Positions 53,838-63,224 of a DNA stretch of 64,000 nt are shown here, piece by piece. The first letter of the stretch is position 1; the number at the start of each line of letters is the position of its first letter. The notes beneath the pieces are model-generated. The model saw only the letters and a list, made by a program, of their open reading frames with translations, searched no databases and was not told the DNA's origin. The stretch covers positions 1 to 64,000 of the forward strand of contig NZ_JBQKME010000012.1 in assembly GCF_052115865.1 (NCBI RefSeq), in the 5' to 3' direction. Made by a program: the position numbers and the translations under genes. Source of the stretch: Fundicoccus_A sp052115865 (lineage in GTDB: Bacteria > Bacillota > Bacilli > Lactobacillales > Aerococcaceae).

Positions 53838-56090
53838 TTAAGTATGTTTTAATTCAGATTCGGCATTTTGATGTAAAATTCGATAGTCACCAGGTGTACA
53901 TCCTACTGTTTTTTTAAAGTAGCGGAAAAAATTTGAGACATCCTGATAACCAGATTCTAAAATTATATCTTTAGCCGTTTTATCTGTTTCAATTAATTCT
54001 TGTTTGACATAATCAAGTCGTAATTTTTGAATGTATTTACTAAATGTTAAACCTGTTTCATCTTTGATAATACGATTTAAATAAGTTGTTGAATAGTCAA
54101 ATTCAATGGCTAAAATTTCCAATGTAAAATCAATTTGACTGAATGACTCCTCAATACGATCAAACAATTTCAATTTCATTGTAGAAATGGATTGTTCTTT
54201 TTTATCATTAACAGCGTTACATAGCCAGTCAACTAAATCTCTAAGGTTTACAACAAAAACATCAAAATGCGTATAGCTCTCTAGTGGACTAATTAGCTTA
54301 ATGGGAACTGTTATATTCATTTGACTACTTACTTTTAGACACAAATTAACGATTTCATATAGATAAAAATGTGCCATTGAACGATTGTGCGGATTTTCTT
54401 CAAAATAAGCGATCATTTCATTGAGTGATTTATGACAAAGTTCAGTATTCCCGTCAGTTAATGATTTTTGAATTTTAACAAAATGGTTTGAAAAAAAATA
54501 ATCAAAATCAAAAGATGGAATGTTTTGTTGATCATCCATGACAAAGATAGTAGAATCCTTGTCTCCACTCGGTTGGTATTCTTTTAAAAATAAAGCATCC
54601 GTAAAAGAAGAGTAGATATCTTCATAAAGTTCAACGGTTTGCCCTACATAAATAGGGTATGTCAGATTGAGTACGGATTCAATATATTTTTGAACACCAT
54701 AAACAACATCTGTTGAATCTAAGCGAGTCAAATCATAGTGGCAAATAAGGATAAAATAATCATTCATATTCTCTACTTCTAAACAATCGACTTCATATGA
54801 TGGGTGAAGAATAGGAAAAGAATTAACAAATAGTGATTTATCATTGTTAGTTTTATTTTTTGATTTTTCAGATGCATAATCCACTAAAATTGTAAAGAAT
54901 CCTACATCATCATAATCAGCAAAGGTGGCTGCTAACAATTCAGATTCTTTAGGTGAAATTTTTCTACCTTCAGTCAACTGTAACAGCCAAGATAATTTTG
55001 AAGCGTATTGTTGAGAATACAATGACTCGTTAAGCTGAGTATTCATTTCTATCAAACGACTCACCGTTGATTGAATTTGATTGACAATATTAGTTTGAAC
55101 GGGTGATTGAATAGATGATAAAGGGATAACATCTAGTTTTTCACGCATTTTCTTAATCGGTAAGTATTGTCTTAATGCAAAATAGAGACAGAATATTAAA
55201 CCGATCAGACCTAAAATTAATCCAATGATTAAGAAATCAATGAGCATTCGACGTAACGGTTTGTTAAAAGTTGAAATAGGAACTAGAGAAATCAGTCGGA
55301 AAGGATGATTTGAATTCAACTCTAATAAATATGAGTCGTCCATAGTAGTTGAAAAATTGACAATTTGCTCAAGCTTTTCAGGATGATTGCTCATTTCATC
55401 TAAGTCAGCCGATAAGTAAGTGATAATTTGGTTATTTGAATCCATTAAAATGAATTGTGTATCAGAAGAACTCGATAAATAATAATCGAGATAGGTTTTA
55501 TTCAGCATATAAATAAGATACCCATGCGGCGACTTGGATGAAGTCAAGATGGGAGTTGAGTAAAAGAGATAATTCTTATCATCGCTGTTTTTTAATGTAA
55601 AGAAATGTGATCTATTTTCTTTAAAGTGCATTAAAGCTTCTACTAATGGTAAATCAAATAATTTAAGTTTTGAATAAATAAAAACATCATCTGTGTAATG
55701 TCCTAATGATGAATATAAACGGCTACTTTCTGGATAATAAATAAAAATTTCATCGACAAAAGGTAAAGAATTCATATGAGATTGAATGGTATCTTTTGTT
55801 TGAGTTGTAACAGCACGGGTTCTAATATAATTTTCCGTTAAAGTAGTATCATATGATATTTGAGATGAAATTTGATTCAATGAATCATTCACATTTTTAA
55901 GTTGTAGATTTGCTTGTTCAAGCTTATTTAATTCTAATTCTTTCATTTGTATATGGGTATTATTGAAAAATGAATAAAATAAAATAGATGAAAGGATTAA
56001 AAACGGTAAAAGAAAAACTAATAAATAGGGTACAAAAAATGACCGAATATTTCTATCAGCGAGTGTCTCATAGTGCAATTCCTTAAACAT
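53838..56090 (-). CDS. Membrane-bound AraC-family transcription regulator with extracellular sensor
   Basis: The 750-residue protein has a membrane segment near residues 18-40, an extracellular region of about 240 residues, a second membrane segment near 287-310 (LIIGLILGLIGLIFCLYFAL), a cytoplasmic middle part and a C-terminal double helix-turn-helix (FDYSTTYLNRIIKDETGLTF, then LESGYQDVSNFFRYFKKTVG and CTPGDYR). Bacillus has such one-component sensors (YesS, YtdP) next to LplABC-type importers. It probably senses the glycan outside the cell and activates the operon downstream. Confidence 0.9.
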   Translation of the reverse strand: MFKELHYETLADRNIRSFFVPYLLVFLLPFLILSSILFYSFFNNTHIQMKELELNKLEQANLQLKNVNDSLNQISSQISYDTTLTENYIRTRAVTTQTKDTIQSHMNSLPFVDEIFIYYPESSRLYSSLGHYTDDVFIYSKLKLFDLPLVEALMHFKENRSHFFTLKNSDDKNYLFYSTPILTSSKSPHGYLIYMLNKTYLDYYLSSSSDTQFILMDSNNQIITYLSADLDEMSNHPEKLEQIVNFSTTMDDSYLLELNSNHPFRLISLVPISTFNKPLRRMLIDFLIIGLILGLIGLIFCLYFALRQYLPIKKMREKLDVIPLSSIQSPVQTNIVNQIQSTVSRLIEMNTQLNESLYSQQYASKLSWLLQLTEGRKISPKESELLAATFADYDDVGFFTILVDYASEKSKNKTNNDKSLFVNSFPILHPSYEVDCLEVENMNDYFILICHYDLTRLDSTDVVYGVQKYIESVLNLTYPIYVGQTVELYEDIYSSFTDALFLKEYQPSGDKDSTIFVMDDQQNIPSFDFDYFFSNHFVKIQKSLTDGNTELCHKSLNEMIAYFEENPHNRSMAHFYLYEIVNLCLKVSSQMNITVPIKLISPLESYTHFDVFVVNLRDLVDWLCNAVNDKKEQSISTMKLKLFDRIEESFSQIDFTLEILAIEFDYSTTYLNRIIKDETGLTFSKYIQKLRLDYVKQELIETDKTAKDIILESGYQDVSNFFRYFKKTVGCTPGDYRILHQNAESELKHT

Positions 56091-56144
56091 TCTCTCACCT
56101 CTTAGAAAGGTTAATTTTAATTTATAATATTAATTAATATATCA

Positions 56145-56173
56145 AGAATAACCTTGCTACACCGTTTAGTCAA
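56145..56173 (-). promoter_or_regulatory. Promoter of the AraC-type regulator gene
   Basis: TTGACT (56173-56168), a 17-base spacer and TATTCT (56150-56145) are present. The -35 overlaps the sequence AAATCGCTT, which also occurs in the candidate cre site before msmX. The rest of the gap 56091-56440 holds the divergent treB promoter. Confidence 0.6.
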
Positions 56174-56369
56174 GCGATTTCAAAATGATAGTAATAAACG
56201 ACAAAAAGTATGATTTTTTGGCTAATAATATAGCTGTATTTCTTCTTATTGGATAATTAAAAAACCGATAGAATAGATAACTAAAAACTAGTATTTAACC
56301 CTCCGTTCGCCAAAAGACCAAACAAAAGCATAAGAATAGATTAAGTTTTATTTATTTTAATCTAAATAA

Positions 56370-56398
56370 TTGCATAATAATCCTAGACAAACTAAAAT
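56370..56398 (+). promoter_or_regulatory. treBA promoter
   Basis: TTGCAT, a 17-base spacer and TAAAAT lie eight bases before the TreR operator, so bound repressor would cover the start point. Confidence 0.65.
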
Positions 56399-56405
56399 GA
56401 AATAA

Positions 56406-56421
56406 AGTTGTATAGACAACT
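56406..56421. promoter_or_regulatory. TreR operator
   Basis: AGTTGTATAGACAACT is a palindrome with six-base arms and closely resembles the trehalose operators of Lactococcus and Bacillus (TTGTATANACAA). It lies between the -10 box and the treB ribosome binding site. A further half site TAGACAA lies in the promoter spacer at 56385-56391. Confidence 0.75.
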
Positions 56422-56440
56422 AATTTAAGGAGGTCAGGAT

Positions 56441-57973
56441 ATGGCTAAGTTTGAACAAGATGCAAAGGCGCTCTTGGAACATATTGGTGGATCAGAAAAT
56501 ATTAGTGCAGCAACGCACTGTGCAACGCGTATGCGTTTTGCATTGAAAGATCCGGCAAAAGCAGATGTGAAGGCAATTGAAGAGATTCCTTCGGTAAAAG
56601 GTAGTTTTACACAGGCAGGACAATTTCAAGTAATTATCGGAAACAATGTTTCAGAATTTTACAAAGATTTTGCGGCTATTTCAGGTGTACAGGAAGCAAG
56701 TAAGGCAGATGTTAAACAAGCATCAGAAGCTAACCAAGTATGGTGGCAACGTTTAATGACATTTTTAGCAGAAGTTTTTGCACCAATTATTCCGGCAATT
56801 ATTGTTGGGGGACTTATTTTAGGTTTTCGTAATATTTTAGAAGGTGTTGGATTTTCAGCTTTAGGTCAAATGGTGGTTGATGGTGTACCTGAGGTTACGG
56901 CTGATGGGTCACCTATCTATAATACAATTGTGAATGTAAGTCCATTCTGGAATGGGGTTAACCACTTCTTATGGTTACCAGGAGAAGCGATTTTCCACTT
57001 CTTACCTGTTGGGATTACATGGTCGGTTACACGTAAATTAGGTACAACACAAATTTTAGGGATCGTTTTAGGACTTACCTTAGTATCCCCACAATTATTA
57101 AATGCTTATGGTGCTGCAGGTGCTTTGGCAGATGGGACAGTTCCACAATGGGACTTCGGTATCTTCCAACTTGATATGATTGGTTACCAAGCTCAAGTGT
57201 TACCAGCGATGTTTGCGGGAATTGCTTTATCTTATCTAGAAAAATTCTGGCGTCGTGTCGTTCCAGAGATGGTTTCAATGATTTTAGTTCCATTCTTATC
57301 ACTTTTACCTGCTGTAATTTTAGCACATACTGTTTTAGGACCAATCGGTTGGTGGTTAGGTAGTCTGATTTCTGATGTTGTTTTAGCAGGATTAGAAGGA
57401 CCGTTAAGCTGGTTATTTGGATTACTTTTTGGAGCACTTTACTCTCCACTTGTTATTACAGGATTACACCATATGACAAATGCAATCGACTCTCAATTGA
57501 TTGCTGATACACATTCAACAGGTTTATGGCCAATGATCGCTCTTTCAAATATGGCACAAGGTTCAGCCGTTTTAGCTGTTTGGTGGTTAACACGTAGAGA
57601 TGAGGAAGAGTCTCAAATTACGATTCCATCGGCTGTTTCTGCTTACCTAGGTGTTACAGAACCGGCTATGTTTGGGGTAACGTTAAAATATGTTTACCCA
57701 TTTGTGGCTGCTATGGCAGGATCAGGTATCGCTGGTTTAATTTCAACTATGGGTAACGTGCAAGCAAACTCTATTGGTGTTGGTGGTTTACCTGGATTCC
57801 TAGTTATCCAAGCAAACTCACAAGGATGGTATTGGATTGCAACAGCAGTTGCATTGATTGTTCCATTTATTTTAACCTTAATATTCCATAAAACAGGATT
57901 CTTAACGGAAGCTGGTTTAAACTTTGATATTCCATTCTTCAACAATTCGTCAAAAGAAGGTTCTAAAGCATAA
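56441..57973 (+). CDS. treB: PTS trehalose-specific EIIBC component
   Basis: The 510-residue permease takes up trehalose as trehalose 6-phosphate. The IIB domain (1-80) has the phosphocysteine in SAATHCATRMRFAL and the IIC domain has about ten membrane segments from WWQRLMTFLAEVFAPIIPAI. No IIA domain is attached, so a IIA-Glc from another protein is needed. A strong AAGGAGG precedes the ATG, and treA follows at 21 bases. Confidence 0.94.
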   Translation: MAKFEQDAKALLEHIGGSENISAATHCATRMRFALKDPAKADVKAIEEIPSVKGSFTQAGQFQVIIGNNVSEFYKDFAAISGVQEASKADVKQASEANQVWWQRLMTFLAEVFAPIIPAIIVGGLILGFRNILEGVGFSALGQMVVDGVPEVTADGSPIYNTIVNVSPFWNGVNHFLWLPGEAIFHFLPVGITWSVTRKLGTTQILGIVLGLTLVSPQLLNAYGAAGALADGTVPQWDFGIFQLDMIGYQAQVLPAMFAGIALSYLEKFWRRVVPEMVSMILVPFLSLLPAVILAHTVLGPIGWWLGSLISDVVLAGLEGPLSWLFGLLFGALYSPLVITGLHHMTNAIDSQLIADTHSTGLWPMIALSNMAQGSAVLAVWWLTRRDEEESQITIPSAVSAYLGVTEPAMFGVTLKYVYPFVAAMAGSGIAGLISTMGNVQANSIGVGGLPGFLVIQANSQGWYWIATAVALIVPFILTLIFHKTGFLTEAGLNFDIPFFNNSSKEGSKA

Positions 57974-57994
57974 TTTAAAAAAGGAGTCGTCACT

Positions 57995-59653
57995 TTGAGT
58001 AAGACAAAAAGAGTTATTTACCAAGTTTATCCCAAGTCATTTTATGATACGAATGGTGATGGTATCGGTGATTTGCCAGGGGTAACCCAAAAACTTGATT
58101 ATATTGCTGATTTAGGTGTGGATATGATTTGGTTAAATCCCTTTTATCCATCTCCTCAAAATGATAATGGCTATGATGTGAGTAATTATACAGCTGTTGA
58201 CCCAATGTTTGGCACGATGGACGATTTTTCCCATCTTATTGAAGAAGCAGGTAAACGTGGTATTGATATCATGTTAGATATGGTTTTAAACCATACATCA
58301 ACCGAACATGAATGGTTTCAAAAAGCTTTAGCAGGAGATCCTTATTATCAAGACTTTTACTATTTAAGACCTGCTAAAAAAGATGGCTCGTTACCAACGA
58401 ATTGGGACTCCAAATTTGGAGGACCGGCTTGGGAACCATTCGGGGATACAGATCTATATTACTTACATTTATTCGATGTGACACAAGCCGATTTAAATTG
58501 GCATAATCCAAATGTTCGTCAAGCCCTATTTGATGTCGTGAACTTTTGGATTGATAAAGGGGTTAAAGGATTCCGTTTTGATGTATTAAATGTTATCGGA
58601 AAATCAGAAGATTTTGTGGACAGTGAAAAACCAGGTTCTTCACAAGAAAAACGTCTTTATACCGATACCCCAATTGTTCACGAGTGGATTCATGAACTGA
58701 ATCAAGCAACATTTGGATCAAAAGAAGGTTTTACGACTGTCGGCGAAATGTCTTCTACGACTGTAAAAGATGGTATTCAGTATTCAAATCCTGAAGCCAA
58801 TGAGTTGAGCATGATTTTCCAATTCCATCATTTAAAGGTAGACTATGCTGATGGAGAAAAATGGACGAATCCTCCATTTGATTTTATCGAATTAAAACGC
58901 ATTTTAGATGATTGGCAAACAGGAATGTCGGATGGGAATGGTTGGAATGCTTTATTCCTTAATAACCATGACCAACCACGTTCAAATAGTCGCTTTGGGG
59001 ATGTGGAAAATTATCCATTTGAGACTCAAACGATGTTAGGTCAAACCATTCAATTCCTCCGTGGAACACCTTATATTTTCCAAGGGGAAGAAATTGGGAT
59101 GACGAATCCAAATTACACGTCAATTTCTGATTACAAAGATATTGAAACATTGAATAACTACCAAATCCTTAAGGATAAACATATTCCAGAAGATGACATC
59201 ATGGCTATCATTCAGTCCAAATCACGTGACAATGCGCGTACACCGATGCAATGGGATGATAGTGAACATGCTGGATTCACTACTGGAACGCCATGGTTGA
59301 AAGTTGCAGAGAATTATCCTCAAGTAAATGTTTCTACTGAGCGCACAGAAGGCAAAATCTTTAGCTATTATCAAGACTTGATTCGGTTAAGAAAGTCACA
59401 TGATATTATTAGCGAAGGAACTTACCGTGGGTTATTCCTAGATCATCCTGCGATTATGGCCTATGTTCGTGAATTGGACGGACAACAGTTACTTGTTCTA
59501 AGTCATTTTTATGCAGGAGATGTCAGCATTGAATTACCAGAAGAATTTCGTGGACGTTCAGCCAGAAAATTGATTGGTAATGGACCATTGGCATCACTGA
59601 GTGAGAATGTAACGCTGTCTAACTATGAGACAGTATCCTTTCTACTGGATTAA
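57995..59653 (+). CDS. treA: Trehalose-6-phosphate hydrolase (GH13)
   Basis: TreA splits trehalose 6-phosphate into glucose and glucose 6-phosphate in the cytoplasm. The 552 residues start with VIYQVYPKSFYDTNGDGIGD. The GH13 nucleophile is in GFRFDVLNVIGK, the acid/base Glu in TVGEMSST and the third Asp in FLNNHDQPRS. The start is TTG at 57995 after AAAGGAG. Its place after treB fixes the specificity among close GH13 relatives. Confidence 0.94.
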   Translation: MSKTKRVIYQVYPKSFYDTNGDGIGDLPGVTQKLDYIADLGVDMIWLNPFYPSPQNDNGYDVSNYTAVDPMFGTMDDFSHLIEEAGKRGIDIMLDMVLNHTSTEHEWFQKALAGDPYYQDFYYLRPAKKDGSLPTNWDSKFGGPAWEPFGDTDLYYLHLFDVTQADLNWHNPNVRQALFDVVNFWIDKGVKGFRFDVLNVIGKSEDFVDSEKPGSSQEKRLYTDTPIVHEWIHELNQATFGSKEGFTTVGEMSSTTVKDGIQYSNPEANELSMIFQFHHLKVDYADGEKWTNPPFDFIELKRILDDWQTGMSDGNGWNALFLNNHDQPRSNSRFGDVENYPFETQTMLGQTIQFLRGTPYIFQGEEIGMTNPNYTSISDYKDIETLNNYQILKDKHIPEDDIMAIIQSKSRDNARTPMQWDDSEHAGFTTGTPWLKVAENYPQVNVSTERTEGKIFSYYQDLIRLRKSHDIISEGTYRGLFLDHPAIMAYVRELDGQQLLVLSHFYAGDVSIELPEEFRGRSARKLIGNGPLASLSENVTLSNYETVSFLLD

Positions 59654-59664
59654 TTAAAGCCATT

Positions 59665-59706
59665 AAACTATCAAAACACTTTTTATGAGTGTTTTGATAG
59701 TTTCTT
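59665..59706 (+). terminator. Terminator after treA
   Basis: AACTATCAAAACACT and AGTGTTTTGATAGTT form a perfect 15-bp stem followed by TCTTTT. Confidence 0.9.
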
Positions 59707-59801
59707 TTATTATATTTATTTAAAAAGGTTTTAATTATGATTTTTGTTGGATAATTTTATGTTATAATTAACGGGAATCTTAAGAGGAGAACCTTTAATA
59801 A

Positions 59802-61025
59802 ATGAATAAATATAAATATTTATATATTATTGTTTTTTCAATTTTTTTAGTGGGATGCAGTAATGAGCCGATGATTCGTCTTAGTGAAGAAAATCAGGCG
59901 ATTTTAGAATCGAAACGGCAAGCATCGATTGAAGAAGCAAAGAAACGAGAAAATGAATTGGCTTCGATAGAAAATGAAGCGTCTGTCAACGAATCGACTG
60001 AAAGCTCATCTCAAGAAGAAGCGACAAGCTCTGTTGCCAGTGAAGAAAGCGTAGAAGATGAAGCTTTAACAATTATTGATCCTAGTACTTGGACACAGGC
60101 CGCAGACGGAACAGTGTGGGAATTAAGTAACTTTGTTCCCTATCAAATCAACCAAATCAGACAGTTTTCAACGTCTTCAAGTCGTTTGACGACCTATGTT
60201 GATTTTACGAATGAAGGGCAAACGGCTTGGCAAGTTAGAGAAATCAATCAAAGTCAGCCAAAGACTCATTTAATTGAATTACAAACTAACCAGATTACAC
60301 AAGTTAGTTTGACTGAATCGATTAGACCATTTATGAATTATTTGTCGACATTAACGACACAAGGTCAGAATCAGAAAATTTTATTACAAGCCCCAGTTAC
60401 CACTGAGACAGCTTGGACAAATGCCGATGGCTCGACTGCGAGTATTACCGCCATGTATGATGCGATTAAAATAAATGGTCAATCTTATGCTAATGTCGTT
60501 GAAGTCACTTCTGCTGATGAAAAGCGTTATTATGGTGAAAATCAAGGATTATTGCTTGTTTTAACAGATGCGGACTCCATCGTTTTAGAAACATTGGCGG
60601 ATAATGTGCAAATTGTTGTTCCCTATACTGTCTGGTTACCAAACGAAGATACAGATGCGACAACTTTATTGACACAAAAAGAAGTTGATATCAATTGGCA
60701 AACAAATTCTACCGCTGGCAGTATTATGACCCAATTCTTTAGAAATCAAAATTGGCTTAACGACTCTGTTAGCATCAATAGTGTGAGTCTGATGGAAAAT
60801 ACAGTCACAGTTGATTTTACAGCCGGCGTTGTAGCGGCGATGAATAGTCACCCTGCTAAAGAACAAGGTGTGATTCCCGCTATCGTTGCGACCATGGCTG
60901 ATCTGTTTTCGGTTGAAAATGTTGTCTTAACGGTAAATGGCAATGGCTTGTTGCCGGATGTTCTACCCTACCCAACTGGAGGCAGTTGGCAAGTCGATCC
61001 AAGTTGGATGACCCAAACAAATTAA
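59802..61025 (+). CDS. GerMN-domain lipoprotein
   Basis: The 407-residue protein has a lipoprotein signal with lipobox FLVGC (Cys19), a Ser/Glu-rich linker to about residue 85, and two beta-rich regions. The C-terminal one, with NSVSLMENTVTVDFTAGV and ENVVLTVNG, is a GerMN-type domain. The function in non-spore-formers is not known; surface or cell-wall-related roles are guessed for relatives. It has its own terminator and no obvious operon partner. Confidence 0.8.
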   Translation: MNKYKYLYIIVFSIFLVGCSNEPMIRLSEENQAILESKRQASIEEAKKRENELASIENEASVNESTESSSQEEATSSVASEESVEDEALTIIDPSTWTQAADGTVWELSNFVPYQINQIRQFSTSSSRLTTYVDFTNEGQTAWQVREINQSQPKTHLIELQTNQITQVSLTESIRPFMNYLSTLTTQGQNQKILLQAPVTTETAWTNADGSTASITAMYDAIKINGQSYANVVEVTSADEKRYYGENQGLLLVLTDADSIVLETLADNVQIVVPYTVWLPNEDTDATTLLTQKEVDINWQTNSTAGSIMTQFFRNQNWLNDSVSINSVSLMENTVTVDFTAGVVAAMNSHPAKEQGVIPAIVATMADLFSVENVVLTVNGNGLLPDVLPYPTGGSWQVDPSWMTQTN

Positions 61026-61028
61026 AAT

Positions 61029-61075
61029 AAAACCCGCTATGAAGACTGTCTTAACAGTATTCATAGCGGGTTTTT
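61029..61075. terminator. Bidirectional terminator between the GerMN lipoprotein and the serine hydrolase
   Basis: AAAACCCGCTATGAA and TTCATAGCGGGTTTTT pair around a 15-base loop. Confidence 0.9.
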
Positions 61076-61113
61076 AAGTTGATTTATTAGTTTAAGCAGA
61101 GATATTTATTGGG

Positions 61114-62124
61114 TTAGTTAATGGAAGCTGTCGCGATTTCATTGGACCATTGGTTGACAATCAAATTCAACTCGCCAAGGAAAATTTCAGGATAATCTGA
61201 ATCCCGTGTCATCACGACTAAAGTGTACACCGGCTCACCATCCCCATAATAAATACCACTGTCATTTAACATACCTTCGTACTGACCGTATTTTGTTGCC
61301 ATATTATTGACAAAAAGTGAGAATAATTGCTTAGGATATGATTGCATCATCAAGTCTATCAAAGGTTCATACTTAGGATCATTGGCAATTTTAACTAAAG
61401 CTTCATTCATCATATAAGCTGAACCATAATTATCATAATAATAAATATCATCGACATCATAGTATTCCACAAAGTCTAACAAAGCTGTTCTAAAGTTGCC
61501 ATAATTATTCAAATAATAATAATATAAAATAAATGATGCCGTATTATCAGAATAGACAATGGCTTGATAGGCCAACTCTTCTAGGGAATAATAATCTCGT
61601 TTTTCTCCTGCTGTAATATCGCCTGCCCCATCTTGGTAGTATTCATCGTAGTAAGGTAATTGACTGTCCCAACTTAAGTAGCCTGCATCGATTAAATCAA
61701 TATACATTGCGACCATGGGAACTTTATATAAACTGGCGACAATCATTTGCTCATCTTCATTAATATAAAGATTTTCCCCAGTTTGAAGGTTTGTATAAGC
61801 GACTGCCACTTGAGAATAATCTAAACCATATTCATCAATTAAGTCATAAATCGCTTCAGATAATGAATTGTAATGGTCCAAATTGGGTGCTTCAACCCCA
61901 AGATTTGCCATTGCTTGCGTATCATATCTTTCTAAAGTCGTATCGGAATTTTTGGCAGCTGATTCAGTTTTTGTTTCATCGGTTTTATTTTCTGATTTAT
62001 CACTGCTACTCACGATATTTTCAGCAATTTCCGGCCAAATATTAGCAGAAACATTCACCAGTGGTGACTGGTTAAAAACAAACAATGCCAACGTTGTCAA
62101 AAGTGTACATTTAATAAGGCGCAT
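61114..62124 (-). CDS. Secreted beta-lactamase-fold serine hydrolase, probably not a beta-lactamase
   Basis: The 336-residue protein has a signal peptide (cleavage near residue 27), a Ser/Thr/Lys-rich linker and a class-A-like penicillin-recognising domain. The catalytic pair is Ser131 and Lys134 in VASLYKVPM, and YSDN matches the SDN motif. The third motif reads KYG in MATKYGQYEGMLNDSG instead of KTG, which argues against efficient beta-lactam hydrolysis. Similar surface proteins are common in Lactobacillales with unknown role. It converges with the GerMN gene. Confidence 0.8.
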   Translation of the reverse strand: MRLIKCTLLTTLALFVFNQSPLVNVSANIWPEIAENIVSSSDKSENKTDETKTESAAKNSDTTLERYDTQAMANLGVEAPNLDHYNSLSEAIYDLIDEYGLDYSQVAVAYTNLQTGENLYINEDEQMIVASLYKVPMVAMYIDLIDAGYLSWDSQLPYYDEYYQDGAGDITAGEKRDYYSLEELAYQAIVYSDNTASFILYYYYLNNYGNFRTALLDFVEYYDVDDIYYYDNYGSAYMMNEALVKIANDPKYEPLIDLMMQSYPKQLFSLFVNNMATKYGQYEGMLNDSGIYYGDGEPVYTLVVMTRDSDYPEIFLGELNLIVNQWSNEIATASIN

Positions 62125-62207
62125 AATAACTCACTTTCTCTAAACCTAACGGTTGATAATTATAAAGAACATTCTAACAGTATACACAAATATGTAAATA
62201 CTATGAT

Positions 62208-62924
62208 TTAAAAGAAATAACGGCGGCGCGCAAATTCAGAAAAACGAAAACGATCCAAGCGGTGACGGGACCGCGTTAGCTGAAAGAAAGTCATATTTTC
62301 TAAAAAGACATGGCTTTCTACATTGATAATATAATCAAGCTCAGTTAAGGACATTAATTCTTGATCAAGTTCACTTGCTTTTTCGGCTGTAAATTCTTTT
62401 TTAGCATAATCAATTTTTAACCCCAGCTCCCCTTCAAAGTACTGATAAATCGAATGGTTTGCTGCCTGGTCGGGTATGGAATTGACAACCGACTGCCTAA
62501 TGTAGTCTTCATCAATAATAACCGTTTCACCATTAATTTTTCGAGCGCGAATTAAATGAATAAATAACTCTTCATCCGCTATGTCGTACAAGTCATACAA
62601 AAATTGGGGTAATTCAACTAATTCATTTTTTATCAACAGTGTTTCGGAATCAAAACCTTGCTCACTTTGTAATTCTTGGTAACTAATCAGACCTGAAATA
62701 GGAAATGAGTAGAGTGAATGATTTAATACAATGGACCTTCGTCCATGTTGCTTTTGAATATAGCCATTTTCGGTTAACAACTTCAACGTTTTCCGAATTG
62801 TTTCCCTTGAAACTCTATATAACTTAGCTAAATCATTTTCTGTTGGTAAAGGACTACCGATGGGATAGGTATTATCTTTAATTTTTGCTTCTAAATCTAA
62901 GTAAATTCGTTCGTATTTATTCAT
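62208..62924 (-). CDS. treR: TreR trehalose operon repressor (GntR/HutC family)
   Basis: The 238-residue protein has a GntR winged helix (residues 1-70, IGSPLPTENDLAKLYRVSRE, QKQHGRRSIVLNH) and a HutC-type effector domain (UTRA) ending in RHRLDRFRFSEFARRRYFF, the terminal pattern of TreR. It likely binds trehalose 6-phosphate and releases the operator upstream of treB. It lies 2.5 kb away from treA with two unrelated genes between. Confidence 0.9.
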   Translation of the reverse strand: MNKYERIYLDLEAKIKDNTYPIGSPLPTENDLAKLYRVSRETIRKTLKLLTENGYIQKQHGRRSIVLNHSLYSFPISGLISYQELQSEQGFDSETLLIKNELVELPQFLYDLYDIADEELFIHLIRARKINGETVIIDEDYIRQSVVNSIPDQAANHSIYQYFEGELGLKIDYAKKEFTAEKASELDQELMSLTELDYIINVESHVFLENMTFFQLTRSRHRLDRFRFSEFARRRYFF

Positions 62925-63224
62925 CCATTCACACCTCCTTAAAGTCCTCTCAATATTGTATCAAAATTCTAGCAGCCTTGGCTATTTGAAAAGCAAATTT
63001 AATAAATAATCAATGCTTTTTAAGTATAAATGGTTGGGATGAAGAATTTGGGCCAAATATCTCTCAATCATTTGCAAATCCGCGTGACATGATAATAATA
63101 GTAAAAAAACAGAAACCACTAATCCATTTATGAGTTAGTGGTTTCTGTTTTTTTAGGTTGCTGAGACCTTTGTACCAGTCTTATCCTCAACGAGTTTAAA
63201 CCATTTTTTAGTCGGCAGTGATAT
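62925..63224. other. Intergenic region upstream of treR
   Basis: No gene is seen. A TACAAT that may serve treR lies near 62955-62960 (minus strand), a strong terminator at 63103-63154, and a copy of the 14-base motif at 63216-63229. Confidence 0.5.
63103..63154 (-). terminator. Terminator after the CorC/HlyC-type gene
   Basis: AAACAGAAACCACTAA and TTAGTGGTTTCTGTTT form a perfect stem flanked by A- and T-runs, about 70 bases after the stop. Confidence 0.88.

Noticed and set aside
57075..57449. A 124-codon frame antisense to treB
   Set aside because: Shadow of a well-supported gene, with no start signal and no recognisable domain.
61114..62124. Acquired beta-lactam resistance gene
   Set aside because: The third active-site motif is KYG rather than KTG and the protein resembles chromosomal surface hydrolases, so resistance is not supported.
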